Shown here in pieces: positions 32,942-42,513 of a DNA stretch of 64,000 nucleotides; position 1 is the first letter of the stretch; every line of letters begins with the position of its first letter. Source of the stretch: Sinorhizobium terangae (GTDB lineage Bacteria > Pseudomonadota > Alphaproteobacteria > Rhizobiales > Rhizobiaceae); assembly GCF_009601505.1 (NCBI RefSeq), contig NZ_WITC01000007.1:1-64000 (forward strand), written 5' to 3'. Under the pieces are notes generated by a model. That model searched no databases, had not been told where the DNA came from, and worked only from the letters and a program-made list of their open reading frames with translations. A program made the position numbers and the translations under genes.

Positions 32942-33583
32942 ATGTCAGAACATCATCATGGTGAAGGCCATGGGCACGATCACCATCACGACAATCATTT
33001 CTCCGACATCGAAGCGCGAGTGAAGGCGCTGGAAACGGTGCTGACGGAAAAGGGGTTGATCGACCCTGCGGCAATCGATGCGATCGTCGAGACCTACGAG
33101 ACCAAGGTGGGGCCGAGGAACGGTGCGCGCGTTGTCGCAAGGGCCTGGAGCAACCCCGAGTTTTCCGACTGGCTGAAGCGCGACGCAACGGCGGCGATCG
33201 CGAGCCTCGGCTTTACCGGACGGCAAGGCGAGCACATGCGCGCCGTGTTCAACACGGCCGACACGCACAATCTCGTCGTCTGCACGCTCTGCTCCTGCTA
33301 TCCATGGTCGGTGCTGGGCCTGCCGCCTGTCTGGTACAAGGCGCCGCCTTATCGTTCGCGCGCGGTCATCGATCCGCGCGGCGTGCTGTCCGAATTTGGG
33401 CTCGAACTGCCGGCGGAGAAGAAGATTCGCGTCTGGGATTCGACGGCGGAACTGCGCTACCTCGTCGTGCCCGAACGGCCGGACGGAACCGAAGGCTTCA
33501 ACGAGGAGCAACTGGCCGACTTGGTGACGCGGGACTCGATGATCGGCACCGGCCTCGCGCTTTCGCCGGAGGTGGTGCGATGA
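32942..33583 (+). CDS. nthA: Nitrile hydratase alpha subunit, cobalt type
   Basis: Hydrates nitriles to amides. The 213-residue subunit carries the metal-claw motif CTLCSC at residues 114-119; the threonine at 115 marks the cobalt type (iron enzymes have serine). Cys117 and Cys119 would be oxidised to sulfinic and sulfenic acid. Text [20 protein letters not shown] and [20 protein letters not shown] are family-diagnostic. Unusual is the N-terminus with nine His within residues 4-19 ([16 protein letters not shown]), a likely metal-binding tail. The start at 32942 has AGGAGCGG before it. First gene of a three-gene operon. Confidence 0.95.
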   Translation: MSEHHHGEGHGHDHHHDNHFSDIEARVKALETVLTEKGLIDPAAIDAIVETYETKVGPRNGARVVARAWSNPEFSDWLKRDATAAIASLGFTGRQGEHMRAVFNTADTHNLVVCTLCSCYPWSVLGLPPVWYKAPPYRSRAVIDPRGVLSEFGLELPAEKKIRVWDSTAELRYLVVPERPDGTEGFNEEQLADLVTRDSMIGTGLALSPEVVR

Positions 33584-34239
33584 ACGGGCCGCACGACCTC
33601 GGCGGCCAGCATGGTCTTGGGCCGATCGCGCCCGAAAAGGACGAGCCCTATTTCCATGCGGAATGGGAGAAGCGGGCGCTCGGCGTTACGCTCTGCTGCG
33701 GCGCCTTCGGCGCATGGACGATCGACGAGAGCCGGCATGCGCGCGAAAGTCTACCCCCCGCGACCTATCTGTCGGCAAGCTATTACGAGATCTGGACCCG
33801 CGCGCTGGAGATCTTGCTCAAGCGCCATGGCTTTGTCACGCAGGCCGAACTCGACGCTGGCCGTATGTTGGAAAAGGGGACGGAACCAAAGCGGGTGCTG
33901 AAGGCCGAGATGGTGGCAGGCGTGCTCGCCAGGGGCGGTCCCTGTGACCGACGGGTCGCACCGCCGCCGCGTTTCGTCGTCGGAGAGAGGGTGCGCACGA
34001 AGAATTTCAATCCCGAAACCCACACGCGCCTGCCGCGCTATGCCCGCGCCAAAACGGGCGTTGTAGAGGCCGTGCAGGGTGGCTTCGTCTTTCCGGACGA
34101 CAATGCTCACGGCTGGGGCGAGAACCCGCAATGGGTCTATACGGTCGTGTTCGAGGGCAGCGAGATCTGGGGTGAGGCGGCGGATCCGACGCTGACGGTC
34201 TCGATCGACGCCTGGGAGAGCTATCTTGAGCGTGTGTAA
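33580..34239 (+). CDS. nthB: Nitrile hydratase beta subunit
   Basis: A 219-residue subunit that pairs with Nth[17 protein letters not shown] is the classical N-terminus; [20 protein letters not shown] and [20 protein letters not shown] in the SH3-like C-terminal domain are typical. Its ATG overlaps the nthA stop (ATGA), showing coupling; the open frame extends upstream but family members begin at MNG. Arg residues in the WTRALE segment contact the claw of the alpha subunit. Confidence 0.95.
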   Translation: MNGPHDLGGQHGLGPIAPEKDEPYFHAEWEKRALGVTLCCGAFGAWTIDESRHARESLPPATYLSASYYEIWTRALEILLKRHGFVTQAELDAGRMLEKGTEPKRVLKAEMVAGVLARGGPCDRRVAPPPRFVVGERVRTKNFNPETHTRLPRYARAKTGVVEAVQGGFVFPDDNAHGWGENPQWVYTVVFEGSEIWGEAADPTLTVSIDAWESYLERV

Positions 34240-34639
34240 GACTTCTTCGCGATTGGACGGGAGTGCGGAGGGTAAACCGGCGTTCACTTCCCCACTGCTC
34301 GCTTCGACGGAACTGCCGAAATCCACAGAGGGCGATCCCGTCTTTGCCGAACCCTGGCAGGCGGCCGCTTTCGCCATGGCCCTCAGCCTGCATGAGCAGG
34401 GCGTGTTTTCCTGGGGCGAGTGGGCGGAAGCGCTCTCGGCCGAACTCCACAAGCCCGGCCGCAAGGCCGACGCGAGCGATTACTACGATTGCTGGGTGGC
34501 TGCACTTTCCCGGCTGATAGCGGAGCGCTCCATCGCTTCCGGATGTGAACTCGAGGCGCTCACCCGAAGCTGGCAGCGCGCGGCCGAAGCCACGCCGCAC
34601 GGCAAGCCGATCATCATCGAGAACGATCCGCTGAGGTGA
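34226..34639 (+). CDS. Nitrile hydratase accessory/activator protein
   Basis: A 137-residue protein of the nitrile hydratase accessory family (P14K-like), needed for cobalt loading and maturation. Text FAEPWQAAAFAMALSLHEQG, FSWGEWAEALSAELHK and DYYDCWVAALSRLIAE is characteristic; it is a truncated homologue of the beta subunit. The start is TTG at 34226, overlapping nthB by 14 bases. No cobalt transporter (NhlF-type) lies beside the operon. Confidence 0.9.
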   Translation: MSVCKTSSRLDGSAEGKPAFTSPLLASTELPKSTEGDPVFAEPWQAAAFAMALSLHEQGVFSWGEWAEALSAELHKPGRKADASDYYDCWVAALSRLIAERSIASGCELEALTRSWQRAAEATPHGKPIIIENDPLR

Positions 34640-34692
34640 ACGGGCAGGGCGTGCGGTAAAGCGTTGCTCTGCTCGCACCCTTGCTCCTCTCT

Positions 34693-35502
34693 TTACGACT
34701 CTGATGACCCCTCGAACTGCCGGTAGCATTCATGGGCGACCTTCTGCAAAAGGTCGCGTGACACCTCGCCGGTGACGGCGTAGCCGATCCCGCTGTCGAT
34801 CCAGTAGAAGGTTTCGACGCCGCTTTGGCTGGCAATGCGGAAGCTCGTTTCGCGGTTCTCGGTGTCGCGGCCGAGAAGGACGGTCAGCCGCTGGCCGGTG
34901 CCGTCCTCGTACATCAGCATGGCGCCTGCCTTGCCGTTGACCGGAACGAGCCGCCCGCCGACGAGCGAGAAGCCGAGTGTGGAGAGATCGGGAATCCTCA
35001 GCGCATAGTCGAGCCGCTTGCCGAGCCAGTTGGCGAGATGCCCCTGCTCGTCGGCGCCCACCTCGACCGGGTGGCGCACCTCGCTTGCATAGATGAGGAA
35101 CGCCGACTGTGCCTGCCGGGGCAGTGTTTCGCGCTCTTCAGCGATCTGAAGCGGCCTGTCGGGTGCCACGATCGCGGGTGTATAGAGGCCGGTGAGCGCG
35201 CCCGCAGCAAAAATCAGCAGACCGGCGGCGGCGCGTCTAACAATGCCACTCGATATCGCCCCGACCTTGGGCGCTGCCCGGCGCGTGGCGACGAGCACCC
35301 GATCGCTGTCGTCACTGCGGGCGTAGCTGGCGAAGTGCGATTTCAGCGCCGCGGCCTGCGCCTGCCATTGCCGCACTTCCTCTGCGCGCGCCGGGTGCCT
35401 TTCGAGCCAAGCCTCGATGCGCTCCCGCTCCGGCTGGCTCAACTGGCCATCGACATAGGCGTGCAGCTCGTCTTCGGAGACAGTGTTGAAGTCGTCGGTC
35501 AT
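34693..35502 (-). CDS. Membrane anti-sigma factor
   Basis: A 269-residue single-pass membrane protein. The N-terminal cytoplasmic part (VSEDELHAYVDGQLSQPERE, IEAWLERHPARAEEVRQWQA) is the zinc-finger-like anti-sigma domain, here without the Cys/His pair of true ZAS proteins, though it keeps the His in DELHAYVDG. A membrane helix (AAAGLLIFAAGALTGLYTP, about residues 90-108) leads to a periplasmic domain. The start overlaps the ECF sigma stop by ATGA (35499-35502). It should hold the sigma factor inactive at the membrane until an envelope or oxidant signal arrives. Confidence 0.9.
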   Translation of the reverse strand: MTDDFNTVSEDELHAYVDGQLSQPERERIEAWLERHPARAEEVRQWQAQAAALKSHFASYARSDDSDRVLVATRRAAPKVGAISSGIVRRAAAGLLIFAAGALTGLYTPAIVAPDRPLQIAEERETLPRQAQSAFLIYASEVRHPVEVGADEQGHLANWLGKRLDYALRIPDLSTLGFSLVGGRLVPVNGKAGAMLMYEDGTGQRLTVLLGRDTENRETSFRIASQSGVETFYWIDSGIGYAVTGEVSRDLLQKVAHECYRQFEGSSES

Positions 35503-36053
35503 TTCGGTCTCCGCAGGGCAACCACGTTGTCGTCCTTCATCGCTTCGGCGAGCTGGCGGCGGGCACGCGACAGGCGCGACATGACCGTGCCGATCGGGAT
35601 CGCCATCATCTCCGCCACGTCCTGGTAGCGGTACCCCTCGATCACCACCAGCATCAGCACCGAGCGGTTTTCAGCCGAAAGCCTGTCGAGCGCGCGTTCG
35701 AGGCGCAGCTTCTCCAGCGGGTCGGCGTTGTCTTCGGTGGCGGCGAGACCGAGGTCCTCATCGAGCTCCACCTCCGGATGCTGCGCCCTGTGCCTGTGCC
35801 GGTTGCGGTAGAGATTGGTCATGATCGTGAAGGCCCAGGCGCGCAGGTTCACCCCGCGCCACTGCGCGCGGCGCGCCAGAACCTTCTCGACGCAATCCTG
35901 CAGCAGATCCTCGCCGTCCGGATCGGAACGGGTGAGGCTGCGCGAATAGCGCCGCAGCGCAGGCATCAGGGCGAGGACTCCCTCCTCGAATGCATCGGGG
36001 GCGGTGGGGTCCGTCCCCGCGCCCCCCTCCTGACCGTCACGGCCGTGCGACAT
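35499..36053 (-). CDS. ECF sigma factor
   Basis: A 184-residue group 4 sigma factor. Region 2: ALRRYSRSLTRSDPDGEDLL and RAWAFTIMTNLYRNRHR; region 4: LPENRSVL-like LSAENRSVLMLVVIEGYRYQ and IPIGTVMSRLSRARRQLAEA. It is coupled to the membrane anti-sigma gene downstream and overlaps the upstream secreted-repeat gene by 17 bases, so the three form one transcription unit. Probably autoregulated through the candidate promoter at 36509-36536. Confidence 0.92.
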   Translation of the reverse strand: MSHGRDGQEGGAGTDPTAPDAFEEGVLALMPALRRYSRSLTRSDPDGEDLLQDCVEKVLARRAQWRGVNLRAWAFTIMTNLYRNRHRHRAQHPEVELDEDLGLAATEDNADPLEKLRLERALDRLSAENRSVLMLVVIEGYRYQDVAEMMAIPIGTVMSRLSRARRQLAEAMKDDNVVALRRPK

Positions 36054-36411
36054 CCCATTCGCCCTTCACACCGTCGCCGGTGACATCACCCATCTTCTTG
36101 TCCTTGATGAAGAAATAGAGCGGCATGCCATCCTTCGCCCACTGCTTGCCGCCATCCTTGCGGTCGACGATGGTGTAGCCGCCTTCGGCCATGGCTTTTC
36201 CTTCGACCAGGAAGGGCGGCCAGTTCTTCGCACATTTGTCGTAGCAGCTGGAAACACCACCGTGGTCGTCCTTATAGGTGTAAAGCGTCATGCCGTTCGC
36301 TGCGGCCAGCACATTGCCCTTTTTCGATTCAACCGTCTTGACCGGCGGTGCGGCGAGGGCGGAAGTGCTTGCGACAAGGCAAATGGCGATGACTAATGGA
36401 AACGTTCTCAT
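36037..36411 (-). CDS. Secreted-repeat (lipoprotein_15/COG4315) protein
   Basis: A 124-residue exported protein. Signal peptide LVIAICLVASTSALA (residues 5-20), then two copies of the secreted-repeat motif: GMTLYTYKDDHGGVSSCYDKC with the NWPPFLVEG end, and GMPLYFFIKDKKMGDVTGDG. The Cys pair in CYDKC is conserved. These small periplasmic proteins often sit beside ECF sigma/anti-sigma pairs. First gene of this unit; molecular role is unknown. Confidence 0.88.
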   Translation of the reverse strand: MRTFPLVIAICLVASTSALAAPPVKTVESKKGNVLAAANGMTLYTYKDDHGGVSSCYDKCAKNWPPFLVEGKAMAEGGYTIVDRKDGGKQWAKDGMPLYFFIKDKKMGDVTGDGVKGEWDVARP

Positions 36412-36508
36412 GGGGGCCTTCCTTCCTCAATAGGTTTCTCTCGCGGGGCAAGGATTCCCTCGTCCCGTCCTCGCTGAAGCGGAACCGCGTTCTGGCAGGT
36501 TCACAGAT

Positions 36509-36536
36509 AAGACACGGAGGACGCAGGATTTATTCC
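36509..36536 (-). promoter_or_regulatory. Candidate ECF-type promoter
   Basis: On the minus strand GGAATAAA (36536-36529) and TGTCTT (36514-36509) are 14 bases apart. The pair resembles the GGAATAAA-N14/15-CGTC pattern of some ECF promoters and points toward the secreted-repeat/sigma/anti-sigma operon about 100 bases downstream. Confidence 0.4.
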
Positions 36537-36610
36537 CTATGCGCTCGTGATGGTTGAGGCGGCTGCGGGAAGGAACCGTTCGCGGCGCACAGGAGCGCGA
36601 TACCGTCTGC

Positions 36611-37699
36611 TCAGGCGCGGTCGGCGACGAAGCGGGCGAGAGCCGGGCCGAGCAGGGTGATGATCAGCACCCGTACCGTCTGTAGTGCCATGACGAAGGA
36701 CAAATCGACATTGCTCGACGAGGCGATGACAGCGATCGAATCGAGGCCGCCGGGGCTGGTGGCGAGATAGGCCGTCAGCGGATCGATGCCCGCGGCGAAG
36801 ATCAGGAGAACCGCAAGCAATCCGGAAAAGGACATCAATGCCAGGATGGAGATGACCGTCGGCACCAGTGCCCGGCGCGCATGGGCCAGAATCGCACGCG
36901 TGAAACCGAGGCCGATGTTCCAGCCGAGCATGACGGAGCAGAGCGCGATCAGCCATTGCGGCAGTTCCGTCGTCAGCGCGCCGGTGATGTTGAGAACAGA
37001 GCCGATGGCGAAAGGCACGAGGAAGACGCCGCCCGGAACACGCAGGACCTTGCCAAGGAAGCCGCCGGCAAGGCCGACGGCAAGCGTTGCCAGGAAGGGG
37101 AGGCCGGCGATCGGCGCAAACCAGTCGGTCGTGGCGCTGACCTCGGCGCCGGTGACCCACAGATGGGCGACCAGCGTGGCGGCGCTGGCGACGAAGACGA
37201 CGCGCAAGTACTGCATGAAGGCAACCAGCCTCGCATCGGCACCATAGGCATCCGCCATCAACAGCATGGTCGAAGCCGCACCGGCCGAGGAGCCCCATAT
37301 CGCGGTCGTGCCGGGCAGGATGCGCATCCGCGTCATGATCCAGCCGCAAAGCGTGCTGACGCCAATGACGGCGAGAACGACGGCGAGGAAGAGGAGCCAG
37401 TTACCGGAAAAGGCGACCAACAGCGCGGGCGTCATCGAACCGGCGATCATCATCGCCAGGATGAACTGGACGCAGAAGTAGAGCTGACGCGGCAGGCGGA
37501 TCGTGCCGCCGTTCATGCCGACGAGCGCGCCGGCGAGCATCGGGCCTATCAGCAGTCCGGCCGGAAGGCCGATCGTCTCAAGTATCGCCGTAAAGACGGC
37601 CGAAAAAGGTGCGAGCACGCACCACTGCAACGCCGGCGGCAATCGACCGATCCCTGCGTTTTCCGGCGGGGAGGGCGTTGCGGGGTGTTCCGGTCTCAA
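36611..37699 (-). CDS. AbrB-duplication family membrane protein
   Basis: A 362-residue protein with about ten hydrophobic helices arranged as two similar halves. Each half holds the AbrB-type block: GLPAGLLIGPMLAGALVGMN in the first and the PGGVFLVPFAIGSVLNITGA repeat in the second, with TTAIWGSSAGAASTMLLMAD and YLATSPGGLDSIAVIASSSN as the conserved SPGG/SSAGA loops. COG3180 proteins are putative transporters or monooxygenase-linked regulators; the name AbrB is historical and implies no DNA binding. It is monocistronic and convergent with nothing close by. Confidence 0.88.
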   Translation of the reverse strand: MRPEHPATPSPPENAGIGRLPPALQWCVLAPFSAVFTAILETIGLPAGLLIGPMLAGALVGMNGGTIRLPRQLYFCVQFILAMMIAGSMTPALLVAFSGNWLLFLAVVLAVIGVSTLCGWIMTRMRILPGTTAIWGSSAGAASTMLLMADAYGADARLVAFMQYLRVVFVASAATLVAHLWVTGAEVSATTDWFAPIAGLPFLATLAVGLAGGFLGKVLRVPGGVFLVPFAIGSVLNITGALTTELPQWLIALCSVMLGWNIGLGFTRAILAHARRALVPTVISILALMSFSGLLAVLLIFAAGIDPLTAYLATSPGGLDSIAVIASSSNVDLSFVMALQTVRVLIITLLGPALARFVADRA

Positions 37700-38011
37700 A
37701 GGCCTTCTCCGGTGTTCGCTGGCGTGTGCGGCGGGCGAACGATATGGCGGCGCAGGGTTCGGAACGGTTGGTAGCGCATAAGCGGAAAATCGGAAATCGA
37801 TTTTGGGAAAAAGCGCCTGCGCGATTTCATGGTGCCACTGCTTCTAGCCGCGTTGAATGCCGCGCAGGGTAGAAGCATTTGCGACCGGTTCAAGGTGCAC
37901 CGCAAAAAAGTGCCACAGCCGGATGGGTCCTTTTTAGAAGCTGCCTCGTCGAGGGCCGTGATTGCGAAATCCGCACTTGCGCACCGCCCCCGAATCCTGA
38001 CACTGCGGGCC

Positions 38012-39139
38012 ATGCAGTTCGCTCCGCAACAGGATGAGGCCTTGCAGGCCGTTTCGCGCTGGCTGAAGGAAGGGCGCTCACCGCTCTTCCGGCTGTTCGG
38101 CTATGCCGGAACCGGAAAGACCACGCTTGCCCGCCATTTCGCCGAGCACGTGGACGGCGAGGTGCTGTTTGCCGCCTTCACCGGCAAGGCAGCGCAGGTG
38201 CTGCGTTCCAAGGGCGCGAGCAATGCCAAGACCATCCACTCGCTGATCTACCGGCCGCGCGGAGAGGAGGAGGTGGAGGACGAGGAAACCGGCAAGACCT
38301 CGATCGCGCCGATGTTCTCTATCAACCGGCAGAGCCCGGTCGCGAAAGCCGCGCTGATCATCGTCGACGAGTGTTCGATGGTCGACGAGGCGCTCGGCAA
38401 GGACCTGATGAGCTTCGGCACGCCGATCCTCGTTCTTGGCGACCCGGGACAGTTGCCGCCAGTTTCGGGCGGCGGTTACTTCACCAATCAGGAACCGGAT
38501 TACCTGCTGACGGATATCCACCGCCAAGCGCGCGACAATCCGATCATCCAGCTGGCCATGCAGGTGCGCGAGGGCAGCGAGATCATGCATGGCGACTACG
38601 GCACGGCGCAGGTGATCGGGCGAGGGCAGGTGACGCAGGAACTGGTGCTGGAGGCCGACCAGGTGCTCGTCGGCACCAACAGGACGCGGCGGCGCTACAA
38701 CCAGCGGCTTCGCGAGCTGAAAGGCTTCACCAGCGAATATCCGCAATCCGGCGACAAGCTGGTTTGCCTTCGGAACGACCCGGCCAAGGGGCTGCTCAAC
38801 GGCTCGCTCTGGCAGGTGATGAGCTCCTCGAAAGAAACGGTGAAGCCGGGCATCAACCTGATGATCCGCCCGGAAGACGACGACATGGATCGCGGCGCGG
38901 CGAAGATCAAGCTCTTGAAGGCCGCCTTCGAGGATGTCGAAGGCGAGATCCCTTGGTCCACCCGCAAGCGCTACGACGAGTTTGACTACGGATACGCGCT
39001 GACGGTGCACAAGGCGCAGGGCTCGCAGTGGAACAATGTCGTGCTCTTCGACGAGAGCTTTGCCTTTCGCGACACACGCGAACGCTGGCTTTACACGGCG
39101 ATCACCCGCGCGGCGGAGCGGCTGACGATCGTCCGGTGA
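38012..39139 (+). CDS. RecD-like superfamily 1 helicase / AAA ATPase
   Basis: A 375-residue helicase of the RecD2/Dda type. MQFAPQQDEALQAVSRWLKE is followed by Walker A GYAGTGKTTLARHFAEH, motif Ia FAAFTGKAAQVLRSKGASNA, Walker B IIVDECSMVDEALGKD, motif III LGDPGQLPPVSGG, and motif VI YALTVHKAQGSQWNNVVLFD with WLYTAITRAAERLTIV. The frame is open upstream to 37829, but the conserved protein begins at 38012. No partner nuclease is adjacent. It is common on rhizobial chromosomes with unknown physiological task. The 312-base gap before it (37700-38011) shows no gene. Confidence 0.9.
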   Translation: MQFAPQQDEALQAVSRWLKEGRSPLFRLFGYAGTGKTTLARHFAEHVDGEVLFAAFTGKAAQVLRSKGASNAKTIHSLIYRPRGEEEVEDEETGKTSIAPMFSINRQSPVAKAALIIVDECSMVDEALGKDLMSFGTPILVLGDPGQLPPVSGGGYFTNQEPDYLLTDIHRQARDNPIIQLAMQVREGSEIMHGDYGTAQVIGRGQVTQELVLEADQVLVGTNRTRRRYNQRLRELKGFTSEYPQSGDKLVCLRNDPAKGLLNGSLWQVMSSSKETVKPGINLMIRPEDDDMDRGAAKIKLLKAAFEDVEGEIPWSTRKRYDEFDYGYALTVHKAQGSQWNNVVLFDESFAFRDTRERWLYTAITRAAERLTIVR

Positions 39140-39417
39140 GGCAGGAATGCCGGCCAAGCCGGCGGATAATCCATGCACTGATCGCGGTGTTGGGGATGAC
39201 CTGTCCGCATCCGATTGGCGCCGCAGGCAGATTGACATTCCACCGCCATCGATCAGTATTTGCTAATACGAGAGAATCTGGCAGACAGCATCTTGTGCGT
39301 TTTTGGGCGGGTGCGGCGTTGTTGTTCATGATAGCCTCCGCGGGAATCTGATCATGGACGAGATCATGCGGTAGCGCGACCGGCTAGTCGCGGGACGGCA
39401 GGGGGCGGGAGTGGTGC

Positions 39418-42400
39418 ATGCTTCGCGAGAGTCGGACCAACACACCACGACGATTGACCAAGCGCGCACGGGGCGGTTCATCCACGCATGACAGCGAGCG
39501 GCGCATCGTAACCGCGCTCTGCTACGACCTCGTGGGCTCGACCGATCTCTTCCAGCGCATGGACATCGAAGACTATCAGGAACTGATGAGCGCCTTTGCG
39601 GCTGCGGCGAGACAATCGATCGCCTCCCATTCCGGCATCATCCAGCACGAGGCGGGCGACGGCGGTGTGGCGCTGTTTCCGATCGAGCTCGACGCGAAGG
39701 ATGCGGCCTCGCTCGCCATCCGCGCCGGCTTGGACATCATCGAAGGCTGCCGGCGCGTCGGCCACGAGGTGAAGCGTGACGATTTGCACGTTCGCGTCGG
39801 CGTCGCGACGTCGATCGCGCTCGTCAACGAAGCAAAGATGGAGAATTGGACGCAGGAAGCTGTCACCGGCGCGGCGCTCGCCATGGCAACCCGGCTCGAA
39901 TCCATCGCTGAGCCGGACAGCGTCCTGGTCTCCGAGGGCACGCGCAATCTCGCGGGGCGGTCGCATGCCTTCGTGTTCCAGGGCAGCAAGACGCTCAAGG
40001 GATTTTCCGAGCCCGAGAAGGTGTGGCGCGCGCTCGGGCACAAGATCGAGGTCAATCGCTTTTACGCATATGGAAGGCTCGGTGGTCCTTTCATCGGGCG
40101 CGAAAGCGAGATGGCTGCGATCGCCGCGGCCTGGGAGGGCGTGCTTGGCGGTGAGGGCGAGGTGCTGCTTATCGTGGGAGAGGCTGGTATCGGCAAGTCC
40201 CGGCTGTTGCGGGAGGTCCGCCGGAACACGCGCGACCGGCGATCAAAGCTGTTTTTCTTCCAGTGCCTTCCCGGCGGTTTCCGATCGACGCTACATCCGC
40301 TGCGCAACAGTATTCCGGGAGACATCTCGGAAGCCGACGGGCAACTGACGGCGGCCGCGGTGACGGACCTCTTTGAACGCAACGGCATTTACGATGAGGA
40401 AGCAACGGACGTCTTCGCCTACCTGCTCGGAGCGCAGGGGCGAAACGAGTTTTTGTCAGGCAGCGATCCGAAGGCGGTCCGCGAAAAGGCGCATCGCGCC
40501 GTGTTCCGCACGCTGAAGGCCGCCTGCCAGAACGGACCGATCGTCGTCGTGGTCGAGGACGTGCATTGGATCGACCCCACCTCGCAGGATCTGCTGGCGG
40601 AAGCCGCACAGGTCTTGCGCGAACTTCCGATCCTGCTCGTTGTCACCTCGCGCCCGCGATCGCAGGCGACGGGACACCAACCGTCCGGGAGCCCGGTGCA
40701 CTGGCTCGATGCCGCAAATCCGACGCGTATTACCCTCCAAGCACTCGATCGCGACGAGACGCGGCTGGCGATCAGGGCGAGATGGCCGGAGCACAGGCTC
40801 GCCATGCTTCCCGAACTTTTCGATGTGACGGAAAGAATATCGGGCGGCGTTCCGCTTTTCATCGAAGAGATTTGCCAGTGGGCGTCGCAGAACGTGGGCG
40901 CCGACACGATGAACCTCTCGGAAAGCGTCAAGCCCAGCCACGTCTCGGCCTTCGAGAGCATCCTTGACGCTCGCCTCCAGCACTTAGGTCCCGCCCGGGA
41001 TGTGGCGCGGGCCGGTGCGATTGCGGGCCCCCAGTTCACGCTGCCGGTGCTGCACGCGTTGTTACCCGATTTCAGCAAGAAGTCGCTGGCAAGTGCCGCC
41101 GATACCCTCTGCGAAACTGGATTCCTGATTCGCATCAGGGCGCCGGGGCGCACCGCCTACGGCTTCCGGCACGTACTGATCCAGGAGACGATCTACAACG
41201 CGCTGTTGCGCAAGCAGCGACAGACATTGCATCGCCGCCTTTTTGGCGCCATCAGCCAGGACCGCCAGCTCGCAGCCTGGATCGATACCGGCGAGCTCGC
41301 CGAGCATGCGGAACGGGCGGGGCTTCTCGAAAGCGCGATCGAGCTGTTCATTGCGGCGGGAAAGGAGAGCTCGAGCCGCTCGGCGATGGTCGAGGCACGC
41401 CAATATCTCGAACACGCGCTGACGCTCGCGGAGCGGATGGGCGATGGGCACGCGGTCGAGCTGCTGCAGCTTTCGGCGCTGGTCGCCCTGGGACCGATCC
41501 TCATCGGAATGGTGGGAATGAGTTCGCAGCCGGCGCGTCAGCTCTATGAAAAAGGCGTGGCGATCGCGCGCCGGCAACCGATGGAGGACCAGCCGAAATG
41601 GTTCCCGATCTATTGGGGCTGGTGGCTGACGGGCGCGGATTTTCCCGCCATGCACGATCGCGCGCTGCAGGTGCAGGCAATGCTGGCCGGAGTGGAGGAT
41701 CCGGAGGTCAGGCTACAGGTCAACCATTGCATCTGGGCCATCGATTTCAATCTCGGCCGTCATCGCGAGACCCAGGCGGCGATCGAAGCGGGGCTGGCGC
41801 TCTATGACGAGCAATCGGCCAAGACGAGCCGCACGCTTTATGGCGGGCATGACGCCAAGGTTTGCGGCCTCGGACAACTGGCGCTTTCGTTGTGGCTGAC
41901 GGGCCAGCCAAAGGCATCGGACGCGGCGCTTTCAAAAATGATCGCCTTTGTTGAAAGGATTGCGCATGCGCCGAGCACAGCGCATTCGCTGGACACGGAA
42001 GCGGTGTCCGCCTTCTACCGCAACGACTTTCAGCGGCTTACGGACGTTGCCGGAAGGATGGCCGAATTTGCGAGCCAGCACGAGATGCAGTCGCTTTCCG
42101 GCCTGTCGCTTCTTTTCGGCGGCTGGGCCGAGGCTCATCTCGAAAATCTAGCGGGTGGCCACGAGACGTTTCAAAGCGGCCTTTCGCTTTTGAAGCAACT
42201 CGGCACGGTCATAGACCTTCCGATTTACCTCTATATGCACGCCATGATGCTGGGATTGGCGCAGAAATACGAGGCGGCGATCGATGTCGCCAATGAGGCG
42301 ATCGAGAAGGCGAAGGAAACCCACCACGCCTATTGGCTCCCCGAACTCCATCGATGCCGTGCGGTTCTCCATGCTCGAGCCAAGGCACCTCACGATATCG

Positions 42401-42513
42401 TCGCCGCGGATTTGCGCGCCGCTATCGAAATTGCCGAGGATCAGGGCGCCGAGGCGCTTGCGGAGCGGGCCAGGCAATCGGTCCGGGAGCTTGGCATTGT
42501 CATCGAGCGTTGA
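39418..42513 (+). CDS. Class III cyclase-homology/AAA ATPase/TPR regulator
   Basis: A 1031-residue cytoplasmic protein. Residues about 22-200 form a class III nucleotide cyclase domain (ALCYDLVGSTDLFQRMD with the metal Asp; HEAGDGGVALFPIEL). Then comes an STAND-type ATPase with Walker A GEAGIGKSRLLREV (about 252-262) and Walker B IVVVVEDVHWIDP (about 376), and from about residue 620 a set of TPR-like helices (AIELFIAAGKESSSRSAMVE). Such proteins couple a signal to cAMP or to protein assembly. The ATG at 39418 has GGGAG seven bases upstream. The YcaO gene starts inside its last 17 bases, so it is the head of the YcaO-TfuA operon. Confidence 0.88.
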   Translation: MLRESRTNTPRRLTKRARGGSSTHDSERRIVTALCYDLVGSTDLFQRMDIEDYQELMSAFAAAARQSIASHSGIIQHEAGDGGVALFPIELDAKDAASLAIRAGLDIIEGCRRVGHEVKRDDLHVRVGVATSIALVNEAKMENWTQEAVTGAALAMATRLESIAEPDSVLVSEGTRNLAGRSHAFVFQGSKTLKGFSEPEKVWRALGHKIEVNRFYAYGRLGGPFIGRESEMAAIAAAWEGVLGGEGEVLLIVGEAGIGKSRLLREVRRNTRDRRSKLFFFQCLPGGFRSTLHPLRNSIPGDISEADGQLTAAAVTDLFERNGIYDEEATDVFAYLLGAQGRNEFLSGSDPKAVREKAHRAVFRTLKAACQNGPIVVVVEDVHWIDPTSQDLLAEAAQVLRELPILLVVTSRPRSQATGHQPSGSPVHWLDAANPTRITLQALDRDETRLAIRARWPEHRLAMLPELFDVTERISGGVPLFIEEICQWASQNVGADTMNLSESVKPSHVSAFESILDARLQHLGPARDVARAGAIAGPQFTLPVLHALLPDFSKKSLASAADTLCETGFLIRIRAPGRTAYGFRHVLIQETIYNALLRKQRQTLHRRLFGAISQDRQLAAWIDTGELAEHAERAGLLESAIELFIAAGKESSSRSAMVEARQYLEHALTLAERMGDGHAVELLQLSALVALGPILIGMVGMSSQPARQLYEKGVAIARRQPMEDQPKWFPIYWGWWLTGADFPAMHDRALQVQAMLAGVEDPEVRLQVNHCIWAIDFNLGRHRETQAAIEAGLALYDEQSAKTSRTLYGGHDAKVCGLGQLALSLWLTGQPKASDAALSKMIAFVERIAHAPSTAHSLDTEAVSAFYRNDFQRLTDVAGRMAEFASQHEMQSLSGLSLLFGGWAEAHLENLAGGHETFQSGLSLLKQLGTVIDLPIYLYMHAMMLGLAQKYEAAIDVANEAIEKAKETHHAYWLPELHRCRAVLHARAKAPHDIVAADLRAAIEIAEDQGAEALAERARQSVRELGIVIER

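Noticed and set aside
42284-42496. Upstream extension of the YcaO frame
   Set aside because: This part lies inside the coding region of the cyclase/AAA/TPR gene in another frame and is Arg/Ser/Pro-rich, unlike a YcaO N-terminus.
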